DNA of 64,000 nucleotides. Source: Shinisaurus crocodilurus. Taxonomy: Eukaryota; Chordata; Lepidosauria; Squamata; Shinisauridae. The first letter of the stretch is position 1; the number at the start of each line of letters is the position of its first letter. Where the stretch lies: assembly GCA_021292165.1 (NCBI GenBank), contig CM037877.1, forward strand, positions 30,516,197-30,580,196, read 5' to 3'. The translations under genes were made by a program, and so were the position numbers. The notes beneath the pieces were generated by a model that worked only from the letters and a program-made list of their open reading frames with translations, was not told the origin of the DNA and searched no databases. Below, piece after piece: positions 26,501 through 38,310 of the stretch.

Positions 26501-29486
26501 AATCCTGAAAGAGAAGTTGGAAGCAAAGCTAACTATGGTAACTGATTTTAAAAATAGATCATAACTCTGTCCCAAGTTCTGATGAGGGCTGATGCCCATA
26601 AGAGTCTACTGTGAACACAGGACAGTTCCATATGCATGTACATTGGAGCGATTGGCAGTATTGACATCAGTGCAGGAGTCTTTTCTGATGTCGGAGCTGC
26701 CACAAACCCGAAGGGCTACTGGATTGGGGCTTGGCCCTTTAAAGCCTAGCATGAATGGCTCACATATTCCGAACTGTTGCTGGCAGGGTAGAAATGTTCA
26801 TGATATAGACTTATTCGACACCTCAAGGTCCTTGGAAAACTATTAAATGCCAACATGTGCTTGATGTCTGTATTTTGTTGCTTTCTGAATGTTTAAGCTT
26901 CCTCCCCATTTCTGTTTTTCTAATGCTTAACTGTTGGAATTTTTGCTGGTTGTTGCACTGTGGATAATTTCAGGTCTGACTCATTTTACTGAACACTTTA
27001 AATTGTTGCTCTTCCCCATGATAACAGTGGAGTTTCTTGAACAAAATGTGTTTCACACTAGAGTCAGCATGAAAGGATTTTCTGTTAGACCAGTCAGCTG
27101 TTTACTTGAGAGCAGCTGACAAAATTTCCTAGTTTCAGGCTCAAGGGGTAAAATGAGCTGGTCCTTTAGGCAGGTTTGGATAAATTCCAGGCTTCTAGAA
27201 ACTCGAGTCTAGTGCCTAGGGACTGGAAATATTTTTCTTTTCTCATCTTCTCTCCCACCTCCCCAGCCTTGCCTCTTCAATACACCAAAGAACTAGTCTA
27301 GAAAGATCACAGTGGTGGTCTGCTGTATACGTAATTATAACTGAGTAATACTGGAAAACATATCTATTTCAGCGTGACAATAGTAAAGTGTTAGGAACTC
27401 TAACTTTGAGTTGGCTGACTAAAAAGGCTGTCAGGTCAGTTTAAATTACAATGGTAATAATTATGTATTCATAACTGTCTGAATAAGGGATTTTTCCTAC
27501 TTATACCATGGTTGCTTTGTAGATGTTTTGCAAATTCCATATGAGAATACATACCTGGCCCCAAACCATTCACGGACTTATATGACTATAATCCCAGCCT
27601 CATTCTGCACAGGGTATGGCAGTGATTGAACCTCAATGATTATTAGGGGGTGAGGGGCTCGCCCTGTCAACGAGTGTCCAAGCCATCTCATCCCATTCAC
27701 TCCCCTTCTGGTGCCCTTGCTCCCGGGTTTAAACAGAAGCCAGTTGTTACCATCATCACTTCCTTATAATCCTGCAGCTCTTTTCTCTCCCCACCCCCAG
27801 ACAATGGGGTTGAATCCAGTGTTTGCTCAGGGGTCAGGTGATTTTTGCCCTTTCCCAGCACGATCTACCATGCTGTTGCAGAGGGTCCCCGAACCTTCTG
27901 GAATAGACTTTTCAGCAGGCATGGGGGAGGGGTAGCTGCAAGGAATCAGTGAAAATCGCCTCCTCCACTGTTCTGCCAGTGGAAATGCTCCAGGATTAGA
28001 AGCCTGCCATGGATGGAAAGACACAAATTCCGAATCCAACTTGGAATCCAGACTGCTCTTGAGCTTTACGGGCAAAACGCCTCTTTGATTTAGGCATTTT
28101 TGTAAAGGAACTGGGAAGAAAAGCGGGGAGAGACTATGGGCAACTTGTGTCCCTCCAGTTGATGATAGAGTACAACTCTAATCTCTCTTGGCCATTGGTG
28201 ATGCTGGCTGGACTTGTGTGGGAGCCCAGCAATATCTGGAGAGCCAAAGATTCCCCTCCCCTGCTGTAGATGGATGCTAGTGAAGTGTCACCAAGTAGAA
28301 ATACCCGCTTAGGTTGTGAGATACCCAAATGTTGAAGTGAGTCCTGTTGATTGGCATCAGCCCTTTCTTCACGTCTATTCTTACACCCTACAATTTTGCT
28401 GTTATATGACACAAATATACAAATGAATAATAAAAATTGGTCAGAATATTGAATGATCAAGCTGTAAACTGTGCTCCAAATTGCAGGTACAGTCTCTGCA
28501 CTGTACTTGAGAGAAGCTTTCAGGACTGCTGCTCTTTATTTGGGTCAGGAGAAACCTGTCTTCAGAAGTGGCATGAAGGCTATAGAATGGCAATATTGCT
28601 TCCTTCCCAATTCAGTACAGTATGTGCCCACCCTTCAATGTTGACATTTCTCAGTACACATTATACAGCAGAGGATTTTTTAAATAAATGTGGAGTCACG
28701 TTATTTATATTATGGTTATATTATGGTTTTCATGAGGAAGGGTCATTCTTGCATGCCATGCCATCCTCAGGAAAACCAGACTCTCCTTAACCCACTGAAC
28801 AGCAGATTGGTGGGCTTGTGTGATTTGAGGGCGAGGGAGAAATTTAGCAGTGGCTTGGGCCCCGGCTTGGTTTGCACTGAAGGCCTGTGAGGGTGGGCCA
28901 CATGTGATGTAAGGGGTTTTACATAGAAATTTCCTTTTTGTGTGCCCACAGCTTTAGAAGATATGAGCTTTAGAAGATTTGACTCATAATTGCTCCTTTA
29001 TAGCTAATGACCTTCAGTAAGAGGTCTTAGTGGTGGAAAGATTCTATCTCCTTAGTGACTTGTGTGTCCAAAGCTGTGGTGGTAACAGAATAGAGACTTT
29101 ATGGGATTCTAGCTCCTCAGTAATGAGTGGTAAGTGCTGATGTTAATACTTGTCAAATGAATTGTCAGTTCTCTCCCCCCCCCCCATAAATCACACTTGT
29201 CAAATGGCATTTTTAATGTACTATTTTGTTTACAAGATGTATTGATAAAGAAGGCTCTTCAGTATGAACTGACTGAAAACTAGCTTGCTTTTTCTGTAAT
29301 GTTCTATAAAGCAGGATCCAAACAGAGTAATGAAATGCCTTGTCTCAGGTGTTCCTTAATTTGTTTCTAGTTATCAGGAATAACAGTAATGTGAAATTAA
29401 AAGTAATACGCTATTCAAGTTACATTGTTACAAATAAGAGGCGGGACAATATGTAACCTTGACAACTTAGTACCATGAGTGAACAG
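23576..29486. other. Intron 1, no gene seen
   Basis: Mostly unique-looking AT-rich DNA. Decayed pieces of the 'ccagatgt' hairpin family lie at about 25905-25990 and 28134-28270, and an imperfect inverted repeat with ttaagca lies at 25780-25890. No coding frame has family support. Confidence 0.5.
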
Positions 29487-29647
29487 GCCTGTGGCTTACG
29501 CTGGCTCAGCTTGTCTGAGCATGGAAAGCTAAGCAGGGTCAGACCTGGTTATTACTTGGATGGGAGACCCCTCCTCTAGTTTCCTGCATTGAGCAGGGGG
29601 CTGGGCTCGATAGCCTTGTAGGCTCCTTCCAACTCTATGATCTATGA
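29487..29647 (+). repeat. 5S rRNA-derived SINE with CR1-like tail, complete copy
   Basis: The head shows the 5S order: gcctgtggcttac at the start, cttgtctgagc, then aagctaagcagggtcaga (A box), cctggtta (intermediate element) and cttggatgggagacc (C box), the type 1 Pol III internal promoter. After the C box the sequence leaves 5S and ends in a CR1-like tail (gggctcgatagcc, ccttccaactctatgatcta). It is a SINE, not a 5S gene. Confidence 0.85.
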
Positions 29648-29673
29648 CGCTAAAACTTAGAAGAGCACAGAAT

Positions 29674-30228
29674 AGTAGGCAATCACTCGTGACCGAGTAA
29701 GATTGTCTTCCAGGATAAAAATTACAAAAAGAATTTTTTTAAAAGGAGGAAATTCTTAAAAAATTGTGTAGACTCTAGCGATGGGTCCGTAAGTGACTGT
29801 GGAGGCCAATTCTAGATCCACACAGCTTCCCACAGTGAGGATACAGGTTATCAGATGGAAGATGGTCCTGTAAAGAATTTGTTTGACGTGCTTTTCGCTT
29901 AGCACGTTTCTCCCTTTCACCTTGCACTCGGGCTTCTTCAAAGTCCATGGAACCTTTGTGAAAGGCCAACCTCCAGTTAGATCATTCATGGGCCGGAGCT
30001 TCCCAGTTTTCGATGTTTATATTGCATTTTTTTTAGATTAGCCTTAAGAACATCTTTAAACCTCTTATGTTGACCACCGATATTCCACTTTCCATCCTTG
30101 AGTTGGGAATAAAGTAACTGCTTTGGGAGACGGCAGTCAGACATTCGAACAATATGACCGGTCCATTGAAGTTGGCGTTGAAGGATCATTTTTTCAACGC
30201 TAGTAGTCTTTGCTTCTTCCAGTACAAT
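29674..30228 (-). mobile_element. LINE 3' fragment flanked by 110-base direct repeats
   Basis: On the minus strand it encodes the C-terminus of a LINE reverse-transcriptase protein: first QLQWTGHIVRMSDCRLPKQL and later, in another frame, a zinc finger Cys-Pro/x-His-Cys-Gly-Lys-Leu-Cys-Gly-Ser-Arg-Ile-Gly with His-x3-His. Frame changes show it is dead. The 3' UTR ends in ggaagacaatcttactcggt. A relative about 90% or more similar lies at 47786-48040. The clade is uncertain. Confidence 0.7.
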
Positions 30229-30338
30229 GAGACCCCTCCTCTAGTTTCCTGCATTGAGCAGGGGGTTGGGCTCGATAGCCTTGTAGGATCCTTCCAACTC
30301 TATGATCTATGACGCTAAAGCTCAGAAGAGCACAGAAT
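30229..30338 (+). repeat. Second copy of a 110-base direct repeat (SINE tail plus flank)
   Basis: This matches 29564-29673 over the same length with only a few differences. It begins at the 5S C-box end (gagacccctcctctag), runs through the CR1-like tail and continues into non-repeat flank (agaagagcacagaat). It therefore duplicates part of the SINE and its neighbouring DNA. Confidence 0.85.
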
Positions 30339-30351
30339 GATGGACTGTGGT

Positions 30352-30485
30352 AGGGATAGGTAACTCTCCGGATGCTTTTGATTACAGCTCTCAGAATCCC
30401 TCACCATTGGCCATGCTTACTGGGGTTGATGAGAGTTGTAGTCCAAAACATCTGGAGGGCACCAGATTGCCTACCTCTGGGCTAG
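30352..30485. repeat. Hairpin repeat, 'ccagatgttttggac' type, decayed
   Basis: The left half has gataggtaactctccgga and cagctctcagaatcc. The right half has gagttgtagtccaaaacatc and attgcctacctct, its inverted counterpart. Confidence 0.55.
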
Positions 30486-31490
30486 GGGAAACACTCAGTG
30501 TCTTGTAAATGATATCACCTTTTTGTTTGAAATAACTAATTAATACAGCGTTGTCACTGAATTCATCATTCGGGCTTGCTAAAGCCTGAGTATCCTTTGG
30601 GAAGGTTGTGAATTCTTTCCAGAGGAGCTCTCTTTTGTGTCTGGGTTTAAGCTGGTATTCGGAGTAGGAATTAAGGCCTCAGAACATTGGATGTTATCTG
30701 TTTTTTTAAAAAATGCTTTGGCTTTAGATACAACCCACTTTGAGCTATTAGGCCTTATGGAATGTATTGGTTCTAAAGATCAGGAGCTGGGAAGCTTTTG
30801 GAAACAGGAAGGGAATTGAAAAAGTAAGGTTTGACCTGTAGGCAGCAAGTCCAATTAGAATGCATGAATTTTCCACAAACAGGATCAGATCTTGGATGTT
30901 GAGTGGGAAATGCACCTGAAGCAACTGTATTGTGTCAAGTAGCAAGGCTAACGTTTCAAATTTTGGGGTGGCAGCTGGAATTTTTCTATGGGGAAGCAGG
31001 CCATTAAACTTTTTTTGTGTGGGCTAGTATCTTCTGTTGCCTTTCTTGCAAGGCTATTAAAATCTGTCCGTGATGGCAAATACGGAATTGGGTCTATGAA
31101 GATTTGATCATACTTGTTTTCAGTGTTAGAAAATGAGGCAAGACAGGCGCTTGGCTTACATTGTTTTTAGAACACCTTTGCTGTATTATGGAAAGGTAGG
31201 ATATAAACTATCATCATCATCATAGGCAGAGCTCCTTTGCGAACACTGAGCAGTATGCAAATATTATATTTAATCTGCAGATTGTAGGGAGAAATAGTGT
31301 CCAAAAGTGGAACAGTATTTCCATTAGGGACCAGTGTAAGACATTTTGCAGCTGTGGCATTAAAGCCGAGTATCACCTCTTTCCCCTGCGTTTGGGGCAC
31401 AATTCAGCAGGAAGCTCTCCCAGAGAAGCCTCGTTGAACTAAACAGGAGCTGGCACAAGAGTACAGTAGTTACTTCTGTTACTTTAAATT

Positions 31491-31821
31491 AGAGGTGGGG
31501 AACCTCTCTCGGCCCAAAGGCTGAATTCCATTTTGGAGAAGCTGCTGCGGGCTGCAATCCAGTGGTGGGTGGTGCCAAAAGCAAAAGGAGTGGGGCTAAA
31601 ACCACAAAAAATACCAGCATATTTTATCTTGAAGCTCTTACTGCCAGTAACTAAACCTCAGGGGAGGCATTTCAACCTTTTAGAATGGGCAAAAGATTGT
31701 GCAAAAGCCAGGATACCACCAGACAATTGGTGGATACTCAGTGGTTGAGGGAAAAGGGGTAGGATCATCAGGGGAACCTTGGGGGCCGGATCTGGCCCAA
31801 GGGTCTCAGGTTCCCCACCCT
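31491..31821. mobile_element. Non-autonomous hAT-like element
   Basis: The left end aggtggggaacctc is matched on the right by aggttccccaccct, with ggccggatctggcccaagg inside the right end. The interior is non-coding. No clear target-site duplication was found. Confidence 0.5.
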
Positions 31822-32059
31822 GATCCAAATGGTTAACACACAGTAGATCTCCCCAGTGGATTGGACTTCTTCATGTATGAGAGTTCTTCCCCATCACTCT
31901 TCTGCCTTTAATCACACCCCAAATCTGCTACTTGAGGCTCATGGTAGGACCACCAATAATTCCTACTAGACAAAACTTGAACCATGGGAGATACAAATTC
32001 TTCTCGTGGGCGATGGAAATAGTGCATTTCAATGGTAAAAGTTGATTCTCGGCCAATTA

Positions 32060-32150
32060 GGCTGCGATCAGGTACCCACTTATCTGGGAGCAGGCCGCAT
32101 GGAACTTGATGGGTCTTAATTCTGAGTGTACATGATAGGGTTGCACTGTT
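32060..32150. repeat. MITE, 'ctgcaatcctat...gggagtaagtc' type, decayed
   Basis: It runs from ggctgcgatcaggtaccc to gatagggttgcactg with the internal tatctgggagcagg and ttctgagtgtac. Confidence 0.5.
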
Positions 32151-32215
32151 AATTTCTTAAATGAAGTTCCATTAACCATGGCTCAGGACTATTATGGTTT
32201 AGCATTAAATCCTAC

Positions 32216-32454
32216 AGAGAGCCAGTGTGGCGCAGTGGTTAAGAGTGTTGGACTGCGACTCAGGAGATCCGGGTTCTAGTCCCCGCTCTGCCATGAAGCT
32301 CACTGGGTGACTTGGGGCCAGTCACTGACTCTCAGCCTAACCTACCTCACAGGGTTGTTGTGAGGATAAAATGGAGAGGAGGGGGAGGATTATGTAAGCC
32401 GCCTTGGGTTCCTTGCAGGAAAAAAGGTGGGGTATAAATATAATAAATAAATAC
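32216..32454 (+). repeat. Squamate tRNA-derived SINE, complete copy (Sauria/Squam type)
   Basis: The head begins gagagccagtgtggcgcagt, giving an A box over gtggcgcagtggttaagag and a B box gggttctagtcc at 32271-32282. The body has cagcctaacctacctcaca and aagccgccttgggttcct. It ends in ataaataaa repeats. The SINE family is squamate-specific as far as I recall and supports the organism call. Confidence 0.85.
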
Positions 32455-32462
32455 AAATGTGT

Positions 32463-32606
32463 AGATCGGGGTGGGCAACCCATGGCTCTTCAAATATTGG
32501 ATTGCAGCTCACATCATCCCTGATTATTGGCCATGCTGGCTGGGATGGATGGGAGTTGGGAGTGCAACAATATCTGGAAGGTCACAAGTTGCCCACCCTG
32601 GCATAG
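32463..32606. repeat. Hairpin repeat, 'gggtgggcaacc' type
   Basis: The left end cggggtgggcaacccatgg is mirrored by aagttgcccaccctggc on the right, with ggctgggatggatgggagtt inside. The arms are partly decayed. Confidence 0.55.
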
Positions 32607-33414
32607 ACTAATCAGTGCTTGAGTTCATGCACGTTTGATCTCAAAGTGTAACTTAATGTAGTGTGTGAAATAAAACTTAGGCAACCTTGTTCTTCATGGG
32701 AACAGATAGTTGCTTTCATTAATTCATCTCCTTTGATAATGAATGTATTTTTTAAAACAGCAGTTCCTGCTTAAATTTCAGCATCTTCAAAGTAATCAGT
32801 AGTTATGCAGCCTGCTTGGTGTTACCTTAAGAAGAGTGGGCAGTAGTGGAATCCTAAAATTAGTTGGAAATGCCTTTGTTCTGGGATGAAATGGAATGAT
32901 GACGCACAATAGCACTATTTCAAAGGGTGGGGCTTAGTCAGGAATCAGATTCTGTTTGGAGAGAGCAGATTACATTGGGTTGGTTTTACTTAGTCTTAGA
33001 CATATTTAGTGTAGACCTGTTTGGTGGAATCCAATTAATCCCTCCTGCTAACAGAACAGCTTCTGTCCGTGGAACAGGGAAGGGTTGATTTCCCATTGTT
33101 TTGCAGCCCTCCTCAGAATCTGCTCTGGAGGATTGGGGACTCCCGGGGGCAGATTTTTCTGCAAGGGGAAGAAGAGGAGAGGATAGTCTTGCTGCATGAG
33201 CAGAAATCCACTCCTTTGACATTGGATTTTGCCTATTAAAATCAATGGGACTTCAGTTAGTCATGGCTAAATTGATTTCAGTGGGACTGCTCTAAGTCTA
33301 GATCCAAACCATTGGCTACAATCTTTCCAGAACTGATTATAAAGTTCTTACAACCCACCATGACTACCTCTTGCAGGTTGAAAAAATAGTTTTTACAAGG
33401 TAAAGCCCTAACCC

Positions 33415-33552
33415 AGGGCTCTCCAACCCTGGGTCCCCGATGTTGCTGGACTACAGCTCCCAGAATCCCTTGCCATTAGCCATGCTGGCTGGGTATGCTG
33501 GGAGCAGTAGGCCAGCAACATCTGGGGACCTAAGGTTGGGGAGCCCTGCCCT
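33415..33552. repeat. Hairpin MITE, 'ctctccaaccctgggtcccc' type
   Basis: The left arm agggctctccaaccctgggt is matched by acctaaggttggggagccct on the right. It shares ends and core with the perfect copy at 49597. Confidence 0.65.
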
Positions 33553-34025
33553 AGCCTAATTACTGTAGCTGAAAAGCTGCTGAGGTCTAACCAACTTTAA
33601 GCTAGAATTATTCAACCTAGGGTGGATGGTCACATCAAGCTAACTAAAGGCTATACATTTCTGGTAACCATGCTTTGTACGAGTAAACTTTAAGATCAAA
33701 GTTTGTTCTGACAAGAAACTCATTTCAGAATAGCAGTTGGTCATACTGTAATCACTGCATAGGAAGTTCTCTTTCCACCTTTGCATCAGATCTCTGACCT
33801 GGAAAGAGATATTTCACAGGTGAAAGAATCTAGTGGGGTTGACTGAACTCTGATTGAATTTCTTCAGGTTTGAGATGATAAACATAGTTAAACTTTGTTT
33901 CCAGACACATGTAGGTCAGTCTAAGGTAAATAAAAACAAACAAAGAAATGTATTGCAACAAGACTGTGTAAGGTCATTGAGGGTGTACACAGACCAGTGA
34001 AGAACTTTAAGGCTTCATAACTTGA

Positions 34026-34715
34026 GTGATATTGAGTTCCTTCTCAAACTGGGGAGAGGTAACAAGCGGGGTACCACAGGGCTCGGTCCTGGGCCCAGTG
34101 CTCTTCAACATTTTTATTAATGACTTGGATGAGGAGGTGCAGGGAATGCTTATCAAATTTGCAGATGACACAAAGTTGGGTGGAACAGCTAATACTCTGG
34201 AAGACAGAAACAAAATTCAAAGCAATCTCGATAGACTGGAGCGCTGGGCCGAAAACAACATAATGAAATTTAATAGGGATAAATGCCAAGTGCTGCACCT
34301 AGGGAAAGGAAACCAAATGCACAGTTACAGAATGGGGGACACTTGGCTCAACAATATTACAAGTGAGAAGGATCTTGGAATTGTGGTAGATCACAAACTG
34401 AATATGAGCCAGCATTGCGATGTGGCTGCAAAGAAGGCAAATGCAATTTTGGGCTGCATTAATCGAAGTATAGCTTCCAAATCGCGTGAAGTTATAATTC
34501 CCCTTTACTCGGCACTGGTTAGGCCTCATCTTGAGTACTGTGTCCAGTTCTGGGCACCACACTTTAAGAAGGATGTAGACAAACTGGAGAGGGTTCAGAG
34601 GAGGGCAACAAGGATGATAAAGGGACTGGAAACAAGGCCCTATGAAGAGAGACTGAAAGAACTGGGCATGTTTAGCCTTCAGAAGAGGAGACTGAGGAGA
34701 GATATGTGTGCATGA
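34026..34715 (+). pseudogene. CR1 LINE reverse-transcriptase fragment
   Basis: A 230-residue open frame carries RT features: SGVPQGSVLGPVLFNIFIND, then the catalytic Phe-Ala-Asp-Asp, followed by the CR1-typical tail (NKCQVLHLG-like block, NAILGCINRSIASK, then RTLVRPHLEYCVQFW-like and LERVQRRATRMIKGL). It lacks the endonuclease, the N-terminal RT and the CR1 3' UTR. It ends abruptly at 34719 next to a minus-strand 5S-derived SINE. The frame is unbroken, so it decayed little or inserted fairly recently. Confidence 0.85.
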
Positions 34716-34719
34716 GCCA

Positions 34720-34890
34720 CATAGATTTCATAGATCATAGAGTTGGAAGGAGCCTACAAGGCTATCTAGTCCAACCCCCTGCTCACTGCAGGAATCTAGA
34801 GGAGGGGTCTCCCATCCAAGTAATAACCAGCCCTGACCCTGCTTCGCTTTCCACGCTCAGACAAGCTGAGCCAGCGTGAGCCACAGGCCT
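34720..34890 (-). repeat. 5S rRNA-derived SINE with CR1-like tail
   Basis: The minus strand gives the 5S head (ggctcacgctggctcagctt, agcgaagcagggtcagggct, ggttattacttggatggg) and the CR1-like tail ending in ctatgatctatgaaat. It abuts the CR1 fragment in opposite orientation. Confidence 0.8.
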
Positions 34891-35367
34891 GACAACCCCT
34901 GAGCGAGGGCTGGATATGTAACATGGTCAGTGACTCAAAGTGTACAATATTTGATGTAAATTAAGGTTGTTTAATACAATTGAGGATAGGACGAGCATTT
35001 GTGTATCCCCCCTTCTGTAGTCTGATTCTATGCCATCTGCTACAAAGATGAATTTCTTCTACACTTTTTAACCCAGTTCCATTCCAAAGCTTATAACTGG
35101 GTTGAAAAAACAGTGTACGGTATTTATATTATAAACCTTTGTGGTGGTAATCAGTGACATGATGGATTAGGAGAAGCTGCATTTTTCTAGATATGCATTG
35201 CTAGCCTGTCCACCCCCCGCCACACACCACACACATTTATCCTGTGCTACATACCGCCTTTTAGAACTCACTGGTCCCGATAAATCCTAGGTAATCTTGA
35301 GCCCTCTATGGCTTAACTTAAAAGTTCATAAGTCCAGAATAAGTTTGTTTTAAGCTTTGAATAATAC

Positions 35368-35470
35368 ATGATTTATTATTTATTTATTTATTTATTACAT
35401 TTCTATACCACCTTTCTGCTAAGGCACCCAAAGTGGTTTACAATGTTTAAATACTCAAACAAACAAACGT
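35368..35470. repeat. LINE 3' end-like repeat with (TTTA)n
   Basis: It has tatttatttatttattacat, then ctataccacctttctgct and cccaaagtggtttacaat. A 17-19-base C run follows at about 35473. Confidence 0.55.
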
Positions 35471-35492
35471 TACCCCCCCCCCCCCCCCCAAG

Positions 35493-38175
35493 CCAAACAT
35501 ACACCAGTTCTCTCAGGCCAACTGAAGGTTTCCTCTGGAGCTGCTGGTACAATCTCCCTGGCCTGGGCTTTTCTTCTGCCTTCCCTCTGTAGCCCCAGGG
35601 AAGGTGGGGGAGGGGCTGCCCCAACAGTCCCCACAGGCCAGTGATGGTCGTTTCAGGAGCTGGTGGCATTTGCTCCCCGGCTGGTAATTCATCAGTTTAG
35701 GCTGGGCATATTTCTCTGTCCCGAATTAAGGAGTAAAATGAAATGGATACCACCATGTCTGCTGTCCTGAGCACCCTGGAAGGACGTTGGGATACAAATG
35801 TGGATAAATGTACTCTCAAGGTCTGTCCAATTAAATAATTAAACCACCTTAAGTGCTTCTGTTTTTACATCAAGATATAAAATCTTCAAATCCTGAAAAC
35901 ATATCAAAAATCCTTTGGAGACTTAAGGAGCCATTTGTTTGTGATTAATTACTTTTTGTAAGGAATCTAGGAAGCAGACTTTAGGTCAAACATTTTAGCT
36001 ATGTAGGCTACAACTGGGGAGGTATTGGAAGGCCAGTCATATCAAATAGCCATCTAATGGTTCCTATTGATTTTTTAGATATATATCTAATGTTACTGAT
36101 TGCTTTTTGATTACTTAAAGTAGGATTGCTCTTCAAGTAGGATTGCTCTATATCCAGATGAGATCCTTCAGACTTAACCACATTGTTTTCAAACTGTGTC
36201 TTCATACTCCTTTCTTTCCCATCCTGCCCAACCTTCTGCAGACCAGTATTTATTGATTGGTCTATAGGTCAAGTTAGTTTGGTCTCGCTGTTTTTCCACT
36301 TGCATTGATGCTGCTGAAGGTATTTTTTGCCTAAAATATTTCCTGCAGAATGGTTTCATGTTAAAATCCTTTTATCCCTCCTTTCCAAGGCTCAATTCAC
36401 TGAACAACCCGCCCGCCCCAATAAAAATGGAATGCATAGTTCAATAATGAAAATGAGCTGAAATACAAAGTAGCAACAGAATCAAGTCACGCTGTTGGCC
36501 CACAAAGTCAGTTTACCTTATGACCTGGGCTAGGTGAGCCTTGAAAATATTTGGGGGTGTTTGTATGGGGAGTAGCCTTCTGCCCCACCACGATCACTGA
36601 TAGGTTTAATGTGACCTTTGAATTTTAATTCATCTTGCTGTGATGTAGCGATCAGCTGGGAAGTGGTTTCTGCTCTCCCCTCTTAAATGTAAAAAGGCTT
36701 CCTAACTAAGCTGGAGACCACAAGTCAAAATCTAAAAGTTACGTTTGCTGTGGGGACTGTAACTCTGCCTGGTGCACATTATGTGTTGAATATACTGAAT
36801 CTCAGGGAATAATAGATGTATGTTGTTATAGTTATAGTATCTATGGGGGAAACACATTCAGATAAATGGCTCTGGGCATTTGGAAGCATTAAACTGATCC
36901 ACTTTCCCACAAATACTACATGAATTCGGTTTCTCAAAAACACTTTATAGTAGGCAAAATAAACTTTCTAGGGGATTCTGCAGATTACTTACGGTACTTG
37001 GATTTGTGCTGACACTTTGCATAGTAATGACTTGTATGAATGGCTTCCAAATATTTAGAGAGCTTGCCCTTTGGTGCCCCAGATAGCTAATAAGCCAAGT
37101 ACATTTTTCAGGTATTTCTTTTTGCATTGTTAGAAAAAGCATTAAGTTTTTGTTAAACTTCATAATGTTAACTAGGAATCTTACAGCTCAGACTGTCAAG
37201 AATTTTGGAATCTAGGACTCTGATTTGAAGTTGTTCAGGTAATGGGATATGTCAAAATCCCAATCCTCCCCCGCCCCCTGAATTCTTAGCTGTTATGTGT
37301 TATTGTCTTGTTCCTGGGATTTATGTTATTATGTACTCCTTGAAAACTACTTGTACCTCGCCTCTCAAGCATGGTCTCTGTGGTGTTTCACATCAAAAAT
37401 TAAAACAATATCACTATAGCAACAAATCACAAAAAATCAACATTGATGTAGATTGGGCTCTCCACTGCTGTTTAAAACATCAGTGTGATAGAACAAAATC
37501 TAGCAAAAAGCCTGGTGAACAGCAACATCTTCAATTGGTGAAGATGATTTATCTGGCCCATAAGAGGGGGCCAGATAAATGGGCAGCAGGAAGAAGTTCC
37601 ACCAGTGAAGTACTACAACCAAGAAGGACCTGTTTCCAGTTGCAGCCAGCCTTGCTTCAGAGGGTAGGGCCAGGCTGTTAAGATCTAAAGTGTGAGCCTG
37701 TTGTATTCTTTATGTAACCTGCTTTCAGAACTGACTTTCAGTATTTTACAAGCCACAGACCAGGCCTGTGTTCACGGTATATGAACGGTGACAACAGAAG
37801 ATGACTCTTGTCTTCATGCCCAGCCTCCCAAGAGGCAACCCATCGGCACATGTTGAAGTTGGGATGTTGGATCAGATTGACCCTCATCTGACCTAGAAAT
37901 ATAATTTTAATATAGCAGTGTAGTTGAACACAGCCCATTCAAGTAAACAATTGTATGCCCGTAATTGTAAAGCCCTTCTATCGCATTACCTCCTTTTGGG
38001 AATGAAGGCATGCTTGTAGTATGCTTGCTCATCATGGATGAAATGCTCATCTTTCTCTCCTCTTCCTCCTCCTCTAGTCCATCAACATTCACAATATCTT
38101 GCATTAGATTGGGTGGAGGGGTTATAGAACAAAGTACTTTCCCTCCTTTGGGAACAAGGCCAAGGTGCTGCCTGC
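35493..38175. other. Intron 1, no gene seen
   Basis: Mostly unique-looking sequence. A short tandem duplication (aagtaggattgctct, twice) lies at about 36118-36150. No repeat family or supported coding frame was recognised in the rest. Confidence 0.5.
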
Positions 38176-38310
38176 TTTTGAAGAAGGGTCATAATTCAGT
38201 AGTAAGTACATGCTTTGTATGTAGAAGATACCAGGTTCAATCCTGAGTATCTGTAGAGATGGTTGAAAAAACTCCTGTCTGAAACCCTGGAGAGCTGCTG
38301 CCCAACGGTA
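38176..38310 (+). repeat. tRNA-derived SINE
   Basis: It has an A-box-like region (ataattcagtagtaagtaca) and a B box with aggttcaatcctgag, then tctgaaaccctggagagctg. It is the opposite orientation to the copy at 18010. Confidence 0.7.

Noticed and set aside
29487..29570. A possible functional 5S rRNA gene
   Set aside because: The sequence diverges from 5S at the start and loses it after the C box, is joined to a CR1-like tail, and recurs as dispersed copies.
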